From positions 157,184 to 221,183 of the forward strand of contig NZ_JADCDA010000008.1 in NCBI RefSeq assembly GCF_020252405.1: 64,000 nucleotides of DNA, read 5' to 3'. Position numbers and translations under genes: made by a program. Below, piece after piece: positions 1 to 8,148 of the stretch (the first letter of the stretch is position 1; each line of letters begins with the position of its first letter). The notes beneath the pieces were generated by a model. The model was given only the letters and a program-made list of their open reading frames with translations. It was not told the origin of the DNA and made no database searches. The stretch is from Aestuariivirga sp. GTDB lineage: Bacteria > Pseudomonadota > Alphaproteobacteria > Rhizobiales > Aestuariivirgaceae.

Positions 1-681
1 AAGGGCCAGACGCTGTCCTTCGATTTCCTCAAGAAGGGGGCGCGCGCCTATATCGCCATTTCGGGCGGCATCGATGTACCCGCCGTGCTGGGCTCGCGCT
101 CCACCTACACGCTGGGTGCGCTGGGCGGTTTCAAGGGCCGCAAGATCGAGGCCGGCGACAAGCTGCCGGTGGGCAAGGGCCGGGGTGCGAAGGAAGGCCG
201 CGCCATTCCGGAAAAGCTGCGCCGCGCGCCGGGGGCTCCGGCGGAGCTCCGCATGCTGCCGGGCCTCTACTGGCACCGCATCACCGCGGATGCCGGCAAG
301 CATTTCTTCGAGGATATTTGGAAGGTGGCGCCGGAGGCGGACCGCATCGGCTATCGCTTCCGCGGCGGCCGCCCGCTGGAATTCGTTCCGCGCGAGCAGC
401 CCTTCGGGGCGGGCTCGGACCCCTCCAACATCGTCGATGCCTGCTACCCTTACGGCTCGATCCAGGTGCCGGGCGGCACGGAGCCGATCGTGCTCCACCG
501 CGACGCGGTGTCGGGCGGCGGCTATTTCATGGTGGGCACCGTGATCTCCGCCGACATGGACCTGATCGGGCAGCTGCAGCCCCACACGGCGGCGCGCTTC
601 GTCGAGGTGACCATGGCGCAGGCGCTGAAAGCGAGGCGCGACCAGGCGAAGCTCTACGACAGGCTCAAGGCATCGCTCTGA
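1..681 (+). CDS. Biotin-dependent carboxyltransferase family protein (KipA/PxpC-like), 3' part
   Basis: The frame is open from base 1 and the gene begins before the window. The visible 226 residues include AYIAISGGIDVPAVLGSRSTYTLGALGG, a stretch typical of the KipA / 5-oxoprolinase subunit C (PxpC) / urea-amidolyase C-domain family. In this family the protein pairs with a KipI/PxpB partner, and together with PxpA it opens 5-oxoproline to glutamate. The partner would lie upstream and is not visible. The next gene starts 61 bp downstream on the same strand and belongs to the other known oxoprolinase type (HyuA/HyuB), so both probably act on cyclic amides. Family assignment is firm; the substrate is inferred. 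Confidence 0.85.
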   Translation, partial: KGQTLSFDFLKKGARAYIAISGGIDVPAVLGSRSTYTLGALGGFKGRKIEAGDKLPVGKGRGAKEGRAIPEKLRRAPGAPAELRMLPGLYWHRITADAGKHFFEDIWKVAPEADRIGYRFRGGRPLEFVPREQPFGAGSDPSNIVDACYPYGSIQVPGGTEPIVLHRDAVSGGGYFMVGTVISADMDLIGQLQPHTAARFVEVTMAQALKARRDQAKLYDRLKASL

Positions 682-742
682 TGCAGTCAGCCGCCGGCAG
701 GATAGCGCCCCGTCCCGCACGCCCCGCAGAAGAGAGGACCGC

Positions 743-2563
743 ATGATGGCCAAACCGGCACGAAAACCGGCAGTGAGGAAACCGGCCGCGAAACAGCCCG
801 CCGCGGCCAAACCCAGAAAGCCGAAGGTGGACCCCATCACCCTCTCGGTGGTGCGCGGCGTGCTGGAAACCACCCAGCGCGAGATGACGCTGGCGCTGGA
901 AAAGACGGCGCGCTCCTCCGTGTTCAACCTCGCGCATGACTATTCCACCGCGCTGTTCAACGCCAAGCCGGAGATGATCCTGCAGGGCCAGGACATTCCG
1001 ATCCATCTCGGCTCGCTCATCCCCGCCATGAAGTCGGTCGCCAGGTTTTTCGAGGGCGACATTCACGAGGGCGACCTCATCCTCCACAACGACCCGGCCT
1101 TCGGCGGCAGCCACGCCATCGACACCTGCATGTATAAGCCGGTCTTCTACAAGGGCCGCCTCGTCTACTGGACGGTCTGCAAGGGCCATTTGACCGACAT
1201 CGGCGGCCCGGTGCCCGCGGGCTACAACCCGAACGCCAGGGAGATCTATGCCGAGTGCCTGCGCATTCCGCCGGTGAAGATCTGGGATCGCGGCAAACCG
1301 CGCCATGACGTGCTCAACATGATCCTCACCAACATGCGCGCGCGGCGCGACCAGGAGGGCGACTTCAACGCCTTGATCGGCGCCTGCCAGGTGGGCGAGC
1401 GCAATCTCATCGCCATGCTCGACAAGTATGGCGAGGAGACGGTGGATGCCTGCATCAACGAACTCCTCGACATGGCCGAACGCCACATGCGCGGCCTCAT
1501 CAGGACAGTGCCGGACGGCGCTTACGAGGGTGTCGCCATCCTCGAGGACGCGGGCCACGGCTTTGGAGATTTCGAGATCAAGGCAACGGTGACGATCAAG
1601 GGCGACAGCTGCCGCATCGCCATCTCGTCGCCGCCGCAGATTCCCTATTTCATCAACTCCTATGAGGGCAACTCGCATTCGGGCGTTTATTTGGGCCTCA
1701 TGATGTTTGCGGCCCTGCCGCCGCCCTACAACGAGGGCCTCTACCGCTGCGTCTCCGTCGATTTCGGGCCCAAGGGCACGATCTGCAATGCGCGGGAACC
1801 AGCGCCTCACATGAACTGCACCACCACGCCGATGGAAACTTTGACCGACGCCGTGCGGCTTGCCTTCGAGAAGGCCATGCCGTCCAGGGTGGCGGCCAGC
1901 TGGGGCCATGCCAATGGCCTCAACATTGCCGGCTGGGATTCGCGCACCAACGAGGAATTCGTGACCATGGTGCTCGCCACCATCATCTCGGGCGGCGGCG
2001 CCACGCCGCAGCAGGACGGCTGGCACGCGGTGGGGCCTGAATGCTGCTTCGGCGCGCTCACCAGCGGCGATGTGGAGCTGCTTGAATATTCCTATCCGAT
2101 CATCATCCACAGATATTCCCTGATGACCGACAGCGGCGGCGCGGGGAAATTCCGGGGCGGCTCCGGCACGGCCTGGGAGGTCGAGCCGCTCGACAGGGAA
2201 ATGCTGTGCATCGGCTTCGGCGAAGGCCGCCGCATCCCCGCCATGGGTGCCGCGGGGGCGGCCTCGAAGGATATCGACTCCAAGGTCGGCCGCGTGATGC
2301 TGACGCGCGGCGGCACGCGCGAGGTCAAGCGCACCAACATCATGGAGACGATCAAGCCCGGCGAGACCGTGACCAACATGAACCCGGGAGGCGGCGGTTA
2401 CGGCAACCCCCATGAACGCCCCATCGAAAAGGTGGTGTGGGACGTCAAGAACGGCCTTGTCTCGATCAGGGGCGCAAGGGAGGATTATGGCGTGGTGATC
2501 TCGAACCCGGAAACCCTCGATGTCGACATGGCCGCCACGCGGCGGCTGAGGTCGGCGGCGTAA
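743..2563 (+). CDS. Hydantoinase B / oxoprolinase family protein (HyuB-type subunit)
   Basis: This is the HyuB-type subunit of ATP-dependent hydantoinase/5-oxoprolinase enzymes, which work as HyuA-HyuB complexes. Family features seen are FNLAHDYSTALFN, the metal/active-site-like LILHNDPAFGGSHAIDTC, WTVCKGHLTDIGG, and a glycine-rich end (NPGGGGYGNP). At 606 residues it is a little longer than many relatives because of a Lys/Ala/Pro-rich N-terminal tail of about 30 residues (KPARKPAVRKPAAKQPAAAK) before the conserved domain. ATG 743 and ATG 746 are adjacent; an AGAGAGGA ribosome site precedes them. HyuA follows after 20 bp. The exact substrate (hydantoin, 5-oxoproline or related) cannot be told. 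Confidence 0.9.
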   Translation: MMAKPARKPAVRKPAAKQPAAAKPRKPKVDPITLSVVRGVLETTQREMTLALEKTARSSVFNLAHDYSTALFNAKPEMILQGQDIPIHLGSLIPAMKSVARFFEGDIHEGDLILHNDPAFGGSHAIDTCMYKPVFYKGRLVYWTVCKGHLTDIGGPVPAGYNPNAREIYAECLRIPPVKIWDRGKPRHDVLNMILTNMRARRDQEGDFNALIGACQVGERNLIAMLDKYGEETVDACINELLDMAERHMRGLIRTVPDGAYEGVAILEDAGHGFGDFEIKATVTIKGDSCRIAISSPPQIPYFINSYEGNSHSGVYLGLMMFAALPPPYNEGLYRCVSVDFGPKGTICNAREPAPHMNCTTTPMETLTDAVRLAFEKAMPSRVAASWGHANGLNIAGWDSRTNEEFVTMVLATIISGGGATPQQDGWHAVGPECCFGALTSGDVELLEYSYPIIIHRYSLMTDSGGAGKFRGGSGTAWEVEPLDREMLCIGFGEGRRIPAMGAAGAASKDIDSKVGRVMLTRGGTREVKRTNIMETIKPGETVTNMNPGGGGYGNPHERPIEKVVWDVKNGLVSIRGAREDYGVVISNPETLDVDMAATRRLRSAA

Positions 2564-2583
2564 TCGGGAAGGGGGAACGGACC

Positions 2584-4668
2584 ATGCGCACCACCTATCG
2601 TCTGGGCATCGATGCAGGCGGCACCTTCACGGACTTCGTCGTCGCCAACCGCAACACCGGCGACGTCAAGCTGTTCAAGACGCTTTCGACCCCATCGGAC
2701 CCCACCAAGGCCATCGAGAACGGGCTGAAGCTGATCGCCGACGATTTCGGCATCGCGCCGCCGGATCTTGTCTCGGACTGCGATCTGTGCATCAACGGCA
2801 CCACCGTGGGCCTCAATGCGCTGATCACCCACCGCGGCGGCAAGACCGGCCTCATCTGCACGGCGGGCCATGAGGACTCGATCGAAATCCGCAATGGCCA
2901 CAAGGAAGACGGCTTCCGCTACGATCCGGAATATCCCGCCGCCACCATGCTGGCGCCGCGTTACCTGAGAAAGGGCGTGCGCGAGCGCGTGCTCTCCGAT
3001 GGCTCGGTGCGCGTCAGGATGGAAGACGGCGATGTGCGCGCGGCCTGCGAGGTCTTCGCCAGGGAAGGTGTCGAAACCGTCGCCATCTCCTTCGTCTGGT
3101 CGGTGCTGAACCCGGAGCATGAGCGCCGCGCCGCCGAAATCGTCCGCAAGATGTTGCCGGACGTCATTCTCACGGTCGGCTCCGAGCTCTATCCGCAGGT
3201 GCGCGAATACACCCGCACCTCGACGGCGGTGGTGAATGCCTATCTCGCTCCCGTCATGCGCAAATATGTCAAGGCGGTGGATGGCTATTTCCGCTCGCTG
3301 GGGGCGAAGCAGCCGGTGCGCTACTTCCAGTCCAACGGCGGCCTTGCCATCGGCCAGGCGATGACGGACCGTTCCGTCTATGCCATCAACTCAGGCCCCG
3401 CGTCAGCACCGCAGGCGGGCCTTTACGTTTCGGCACCCTTCAGGAAGAAGAACGTGATCACGGTCGACATGGGCGGCACCTCCTTCGACATCACGCTGAC
3501 CAAGGACGGCCAGACCAACCTCAACAAGAATATCGACTTCCTGCGCTACCGGATCGGCGTGCCGATCATCCAGGTTGAAACGCTTGGCGCCGGCGGTGGT
3601 TCGGTCGGCTGGATCGATTCGCTGGGCCTCATCCAGGTCGGGCCGCAGTCGGCGGGCTCCGAGCCAGGCCCCGCCTGCTACGGCCGGGGCGGCAGGGAGC
3701 CCACGACGTCGGACGCCAATCTCGTGCTGGGCTATCTCAACCCTGACGGCCTCCTGGGCGGCAAGCTGCCGCTTGATCTCGGGAAGGCGAAGGAGGCGAT
3801 CAGGATCAAGGTGGCGGACAAGCTCGGCATCACGGTCGAGCGCGCGGCCTATGGCATGTACACCATCGTCAACAACAACATGGTGAACGGCATCCGCCGC
3901 GTTTCGGTGGAGCGCGGCTATGACCCGCGCGACTTCGTGCTGGTGGGAGCGGGCGGCGCCACCGCCGCGCACATCACCGCACTCGCCCGCGAGATGGGGA
4001 TCGACACCATCATCCTGCCGAAGCTCGCCTCCGGCCTCTGCGCCTTCGGCCAGATCATCTCGGACGTGAAGTATAATTACATGGCCACGGCGCCCTTGAG
4101 GCTCGACAATGCCGCCGCCTGCAAGCGCATCGACACGCTGTTCGGCGAGATCGAGAAGCAGGGCGTGGCGCATCTGAAGGCTGACGGCTTCAAGGCCGGC
4201 CAGATCGGCGTGAAGCGCAGCCTCGACATGCGCTATGTCGGCCAGGTGCATGAATGCACGGTGGACATCGGCACATTCCCGATCAACGAAAAGACCATCG
4301 GGAAGGTGAAGGACGCCTTCCACCGCCGCCACGAGGAGCTCTATACCTATTCCGAGCGCCACAATGCGGTGGAGGTGGTGAATATCGAATCCACGCTTTA
4401 TGGCCGCATCGACAAGCCCAAGGCGCCGAAGCTGAAGACGGGAACGCCTGTTTCCAAGGCGCTGAAGGGCCACCGCAAGGCGATCTTCGAGGCGTCGGGA
4501 AAATCAACCAGGACGCCGATCTATGATGGCGCCAGGCTGGGCGCGGGCGCGCGCCTCCCGGGTCCCGCCATCATCGAGGAGGTGACGACCACCATCGTCA
4601 TCGAGCCGGGCTGGACCGCGACGCTCGATGCCAGCGGCTCCTACGTCATCACGCGCAAGAAGAAGTAA
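2584..4668 (+). CDS. Hydantoinase/oxoprolinase family protein (HyuA-type ATPase subunit)
   Basis: HyuA-type subunit with an actin-like ATPase fold that powers ring opening in partnership with HyuB. The N-terminus YRLGIDAGGTFTDFV is the classic phosphate-1 motif of hydantoinase A/acetone carboxylase beta, and VDMGGTSFDITL near residue 295 is the second one. The C-terminal part has GAGGATAAHITALAREMGI. The ORF track starts upstream at 2437, but the family N-terminus begins at ATG 2584, just after GGGAACGG. Length from that start is 694 residues, normal for the family. It lies between hyuB and the ABC importer genes, so uptake and hydrolysis are probably co-expressed. Confidence 0.92.
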   Translation: MRTTYRLGIDAGGTFTDFVVANRNTGDVKLFKTLSTPSDPTKAIENGLKLIADDFGIAPPDLVSDCDLCINGTTVGLNALITHRGGKTGLICTAGHEDSIEIRNGHKEDGFRYDPEYPAATMLAPRYLRKGVRERVLSDGSVRVRMEDGDVRAACEVFAREGVETVAISFVWSVLNPEHERRAAEIVRKMLPDVILTVGSELYPQVREYTRTSTAVVNAYLAPVMRKYVKAVDGYFRSLGAKQPVRYFQSNGGLAIGQAMTDRSVYAINSGPASAPQAGLYVSAPFRKKNVITVDMGGTSFDITLTKDGQTNLNKNIDFLRYRIGVPIIQVETLGAGGGSVGWIDSLGLIQVGPQSAGSEPGPACYGRGGREPTTSDANLVLGYLNPDGLLGGKLPLDLGKAKEAIRIKVADKLGITVERAAYGMYTIVNNNMVNGIRRVSVERGYDPRDFVLVGAGGATAAHITALAREMGIDTIILPKLASGLCAFGQIISDVKYNYMATAPLRLDNAAACKRIDTLFGEIEKQGVAHLKADGFKAGQIGVKRSLDMRYVGQVHECTVDIGTFPINEKTIGKVKDAFHRRHEELYTYSERHNAVEVVNIESTLYGRIDKPKAPKLKTGTPVSKALKGHRKAIFEASGKSTRTPIYDGARLGAGARLPGPAIIEEVTTTIVIEPGWTATLDASGSYVITRKKK

Positions 4669-4677
4669 CCGGGGGTC

Positions 4678-5421
4678 ATGGTCCAGTCGCTGTCCGCATC
4701 GGACGTTTCCGTTTCCTTCGAGGGGCTCCGCGCCCTCTCGAACGTGACGCTGGACGTGCCGCGCGGGCAGGTGACGGGCCTGATCGGGCCCAATGGCGCG
4801 GGCAAGACCACGCTCGTCAACGTGCTCACCGGCTTCCAGAAGCCGGCCGGCGGAACGGTGAGCCTCGATGGCGAGAGCATCGGCGGCGTTCCGCCCCACC
4901 AGGTGCGGCGGAAGGGCATTGCCCGGACCTTCCAGTCGGGCCGGCTCTTTGCCGATCTCTCGGTGCTCGACAATCTGGAGGTGACGGGGGTTGGCCTCGG
5001 CCTCTCCCGCCGCGAGGCCGCGAGGAAGGCGGACCGGATGCTGGAGTGGATCGGCATCCCGCACCTGGCCGAGCGCGCCGCGGGCGGGCTTCCCTATACG
5101 GATGAACGCCGCGCCGCCATCGGCCGCGCGCTGATGCTGGGGCCGAAATACCTGCTCCTCGACGAGCCCGCCGCCGGAATGTCGGCGGACGAGGCCAATG
5201 ATCTCGCAGCGCTGATCCGCCGTGTTGTCGCCGAGGTCAAGTGCGGCGTTCTTCTCATCGAACACAATATCGGCCTGGTGCTCACCGTCTGCGACCATAT
5301 CCATGTTCTGGACTCCGGCGAGGTGATCGAGGCCGGGCCGCCCGCCTCGATCAAGGCGTCCGAGCGCGTGCGCCATGCCTATATGGGCACCCAGGCCGAA
5401 GCGGAAGGAGCGGTGCTGTGA
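4678..5421 (+). CDS. ABC transporter ATP-binding protein, LivG type
   Basis: One of two ATPases of a branched-chain-amino-acid-type (HAAT) importer. Walker A GPNGAGKT lies near residues 38-45 and Walker B YLLLDEPAAGMS near 158. The family-specific long tail (GVLLIEHNIGLVLTVCDHIHVLDSGEVIEAGPP) is present. The ABC signature is odd: where LivG proteins usually read LxYGxQRR, this one reads LPYTDERRAAIGRAL, so the usual Gly and Gln are missing. The gene starts 9 bp after HyuA and overlaps the next ATPase gene by 4 bp, which suggests translational coupling. It is 247 residues, a normal size. Confidence 0.93.
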   Translation: MVQSLSASDVSVSFEGLRALSNVTLDVPRGQVTGLIGPNGAGKTTLVNVLTGFQKPAGGTVSLDGESIGGVPPHQVRRKGIARTFQSGRLFADLSVLDNLEVTGVGLGLSRREAARKADRMLEWIGIPHLAERAAGGLPYTDERRAAIGRALMLGPKYLLLDEPAAGMSADEANDLAALIRRVVAEVKCGVLLIEHNIGLVLTVCDHIHVLDSGEVIEAGPPASIKASERVRHAYMGTQAEAEGAVL

Positions 5422-6140
5422 GCCTTCTCTCCGTCGAGAATATCTCCGTCCGCTATGGCCAGCTCACCGCGCTGCGCAAGGCCTCGATCAAGGTCGACGA
5501 GGGCGAGACGTTGTTCGTGACCGGCCCCAATGGCGCGGGCAAGTCGACGCTGCTCAAGGCCATCGCCGGCGCCGTTGCCCCGCGCGAGGGCTTCATCCGG
5601 TTCGCCGGGCGGCAGATTGCCGGCAGGGCGCCGGAGGATATCGCGCGGCTCGGCTTCTCCATGGTGCCGGAAGGCCGCGACGTGTTCGGCGGCCTCACCA
5701 TCGAGGAGAATCTGCGGCTTGGCGCCGGCATGCGCGCCGACAAGGACCAGGCGGCGAAGGATTTGGAGCAGGTCTATTCCGTCTTTCCCATCCTCAGGGA
5801 CCGCAAGGACCGGCAGGCGGGCGTGCTTTCGGGCGGCCAGCAGCAGATGCTGGCGATCGGCCGCGCCCTGATGGCGGGCCCCCGCCTCATCGCCATCGAC
5901 GAGCCGTCGCTGGGCCTCGCCCCCAAGGTTATCGACGATGTCTATGCAACCCTCGTCCGCCTGCGCGACAGCCGCGGCCTCACGCTGCTCATCGTCGAGC
6001 AGAGCGCCACGCGGGCAAGCCTCACCGGCGGCCGCATGGTGCTGATGCGCTCCGGCGGGGTGGCGCTCGAAGGCGACGCGCGCGAACTCGTCAGGGGCGA
6101 TGCGCTGCGCCAGGCCTATTTCGGCTATGGGGAGCATTGA
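5418..6140 (+). CDS. ABC transporter ATP-binding protein, LivF type
   Basis: Second ATPase of the importer. It has Walker A GPNGAGKSTLL, the canonical signature LSGGQQQMLAIGRALM and Walker B LIAIDEPSLGLAPK, plus the LivF hallmark MVPEGRDVFGGLTIEENL. The track begins at 5241, but the real start is the GTG at 5418, which overlaps the stop of the previous gene (GTGA), giving MSLLSVENISVRYG and 240 residues. LivF-LivG heterodimers drive transport with the two permeases that follow. Unlike its partner, this subunit has a fully standard signature, so one composite ATP site may be degenerate. Confidence 0.94.
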   Translation: MSLLSVENISVRYGQLTALRKASIKVDEGETLFVTGPNGAGKSTLLKAIAGAVAPREGFIRFAGRQIAGRAPEDIARLGFSMVPEGRDVFGGLTIEENLRLGAGMRADKDQAAKDLEQVYSVFPILRDRKDRQAGVLSGGQQQMLAIGRALMAGPRLIAIDEPSLGLAPKVIDDVYATLVRLRDSRGLTLLIVEQSATRASLTGGRMVLMRSGGVALEGDARELVRGDALRQAYFGYGEH

Positions 6141-6141
6141 G

Positions 6142-7056
6142 ATGACGGCGCTGCTCCAGATCCTCTTCGATGCGCTGAGCCTCGGCAGCCTCTATGCGCT
6201 GGGTGCGCTCGGCATCGCGCTGATCTTCGGCGTCATGCGGCTCGTCAACTTCGCCCATGGCGACTACATCGCCTTCTGCGTCTTCGCCATGCTGTGGCCG
6301 TCGATCGACGCCGCCGCCATCGTTTTCGCCGGCAACCTGCCGACCGTCATTCTCGTGCCCTTCATCCTCGCGGTGGGGGCGGGGCTGTCGGTCCTCTCCG
6401 AGATCGTGGTGTTCCGCCGCTTCCGCAACGCCAATCCCGCCACCATGATGATCGCCTCCTTCGCGCTGGGCTTCGTCATCAAATATTTCCTGCTGATGCT
6501 CTATTCGAGCCGCCCGAAGTCGATCGACCTGTGGTCCAACCTCACCCGGCAGATCGAGATCGCCGGCGCGCGCATCCCGCCCCTGCAGGTCATCACCATC
6601 GGCGTCACCATCGTCATCCTCATCGCCCTCACCGCCTTCCTGAAGCGCACCCGCTTCGGCCTCGAGATGCGCGCCGCGGCGGAGAACTTCACCATGGCGC
6701 GCATGCTGGGCGTCAGGGCGAACCGCGTCATCATGCTGGCCTTCGCGGTCAGCGGCATGCTGGCCGCCGCGGTCGGCCTCATCCTCGTCACCCAGACGGG
6801 CACCGTCGATATCCAGATGGGCGCCAACTTGATGCTGGTCGCTTTTGTCGCCACCGTCATCGGCGGGCTGGGCAGCCTGCCCGGCGCGGTGCTGGCGGGC
6901 TATCTCATCGGCGCGGCCACCGTCATCATGCAGGTTGTCCTGCCGCCGGACGCGCGGCCCTTCCGCGATGCCTTCGTCTATGGCGCGGTCATCGTCATGC
7001 TCATCTGGCGGCCGAACGGTTTGTTCGCCTCCAGGGCCGCAAAGCAGAGAGTGTGA
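6142..7056 (+). CDS. Branched-chain-amino-acid-type ABC permease, LivH type
   Basis: Integral membrane subunit with the LivH N-terminus SLGSLYALGALGIALIFGVMRLVNFAHGDY. Several hydrophobic helices follow, as does a cytoplasmic loop FGLEMRAAAENFTMARMLGV that matches the EAA-like coupling loop of this family. Start chosen at ATG 6142, one base after the previous stop, giving 304 residues. The track start at 6100 lies inside the preceding gene. Together with the LivM-type gene it forms the membrane channel of the importer. The solute cannot be read from the sequence; co-operonic HyuA/HyuB suggest a cyclic amide or amino acid derivative. Confidence 0.93.
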   Translation: MTALLQILFDALSLGSLYALGALGIALIFGVMRLVNFAHGDYIAFCVFAMLWPSIDAAAIVFAGNLPTVILVPFILAVGAGLSVLSEIVVFRRFRNANPATMMIASFALGFVIKYFLLMLYSSRPKSIDLWSNLTRQIEIAGARIPPLQVITIGVTIVILIALTAFLKRTRFGLEMRAAAENFTMARMLGVRANRVIMLAFAVSGMLAAAVGLILVTQTGTVDIQMGANLMLVAFVATVIGGLGSLPGAVLAGYLIGAATVIMQVVLPPDARPFRDAFVYGAVIVMLIWRPNGLFASRAAKQRV

Positions 7057-7058
7057 GC

Positions 7059-8129
7059 ATGGCCGGCCGCCCCTCGATCCTCGCCCGCACCTGGACCACG
7101 CCGGTCATCCTCATCATCATCCTCGCCGCGCTGCAGCTTGCGGCGTTGGCGGTGGGTTCGGGGCCGTTCAACCAGACCATCATCGAAATCTTCATCCGCG
7201 TGGTGCTGGTGGTGGGGCTCTATGTCTTCATCGGCAATTCCGGCGTCATCAGCTTTGGCCACATCGGCTTCACCTGCCTCGGCGCCTATATGACGGCCTG
7301 GCTCACCATGCTGCCAGCCATCAAGAAGTCGAAGCTCAAGGGCCTGCCCGACATCATCCTCGACAACAAGCTGGCCTATGGCTGGGGCCTGCTGGCCGCG
7401 GTGATCTTCGCGGGCCTTGCCGCCTTTGTCGCCGGCAAGGTGCTGATGCGGCTTTCTGGCATCGCCGCCTCGATCGCCACCTTCGCGGTGCTGGCCGTGA
7501 TCATCCAGGTCTATTCCAACTGGGACAGCGTCACGGGGGCGCAAAGCTCCGTCGTCGGCATCCCCATCGTGCGCGTGGTCTGGCCCTATTTCCTCTGCGC
7601 CGGCGCGGCGGTGCTGGTGGCCTATGCCCACCAGATCTCGCGTTCGGGCCTGGCGCTCCGCGCGGCGCGCGACGAGGCCACGGCGGCGGCCGCCTCGGGC
7701 GTCGACATCCCGCGCGAGCGGCTCGTCGCCTTCACCATTTCGGGCGGCATCATGGGCCTCGGCGGCGCGCTGTTTGCCCATTCGGTGGGCGTCGTGACGC
7801 CCGACACCTTCTATCTCGGCCTCACCTTCATCACGCTCTCGATGCTCGTGGTCGGCGGCATGAATTCGCTGTCGGGCGCGGTGCTGGGCGTCGTCATCCT
7901 CTCCATCATCATCCAGCTCCTGCGCTGGATGGAGAAGGGAGTGGATATCGGCGGCGCCAGCTTCGCCCTGCCGCTGGGCGTGCAGGAAATCGCCATCGGC
8001 GCCGTCATGATCGTGATACTGATGTACCGGCCCGCCGGCCTCACGCGGAACCGTGAGCTGGTCTGGCCGCCGCGCAAGCTTTCGCCGGAGGGCAGGCCAG
8101 CTGCCCCGGCGGATGGGAAGACTGCATAA
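7059..8129 (+). CDS. Branched-chain-amino-acid-type ABC permease, LivM type
   Basis: Second permease, 356 residues from ATG 7059, which is 2 bp after the LivH stop. It shows the LivM motif NSGVISFGHIGFTCLGAYMTAWL and the coupling-loop segment GLALRAARDEATAAAASGVDIPRERL. The final membrane part resembles the family (VVGGMNSLSGAVLGVVILSII). The track ORF starts at 6294 inside livH because the frame is open there by chance; the conserved protein begins at MAGRPSILARTWT. A polar proline-rich tail ends the protein. The binding-protein gene starts 19 bp downstream. Confidence 0.92.
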   Translation: MAGRPSILARTWTTPVILIIILAALQLAALAVGSGPFNQTIIEIFIRVVLVVGLYVFIGNSGVISFGHIGFTCLGAYMTAWLTMLPAIKKSKLKGLPDIILDNKLAYGWGLLAAVIFAGLAAFVAGKVLMRLSGIAASIATFAVLAVIIQVYSNWDSVTGAQSSVVGIPIVRVVWPYFLCAGAAVLVAYAHQISRSGLALRAARDEATAAAASGVDIPRERLVAFTISGGIMGLGGALFAHSVGVVTPDTFYLGLTFITLSMLVVGGMNSLSGAVLGVVILSIIIQLLRWMEKGVDIGGASFALPLGVQEIAIGAVMIVILMYRPAGLTRNRELVWPPRKLSPEGRPAAPADGKTA

Positions 8130-8148
8130 ACTCAAAAGGAGGACGTCA

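Noticed and set aside
665-2413. 582-residue open frame on the minus strand
   Set aside because: Antisense to hyuB; no domain, and the sense frame is a clear family member.
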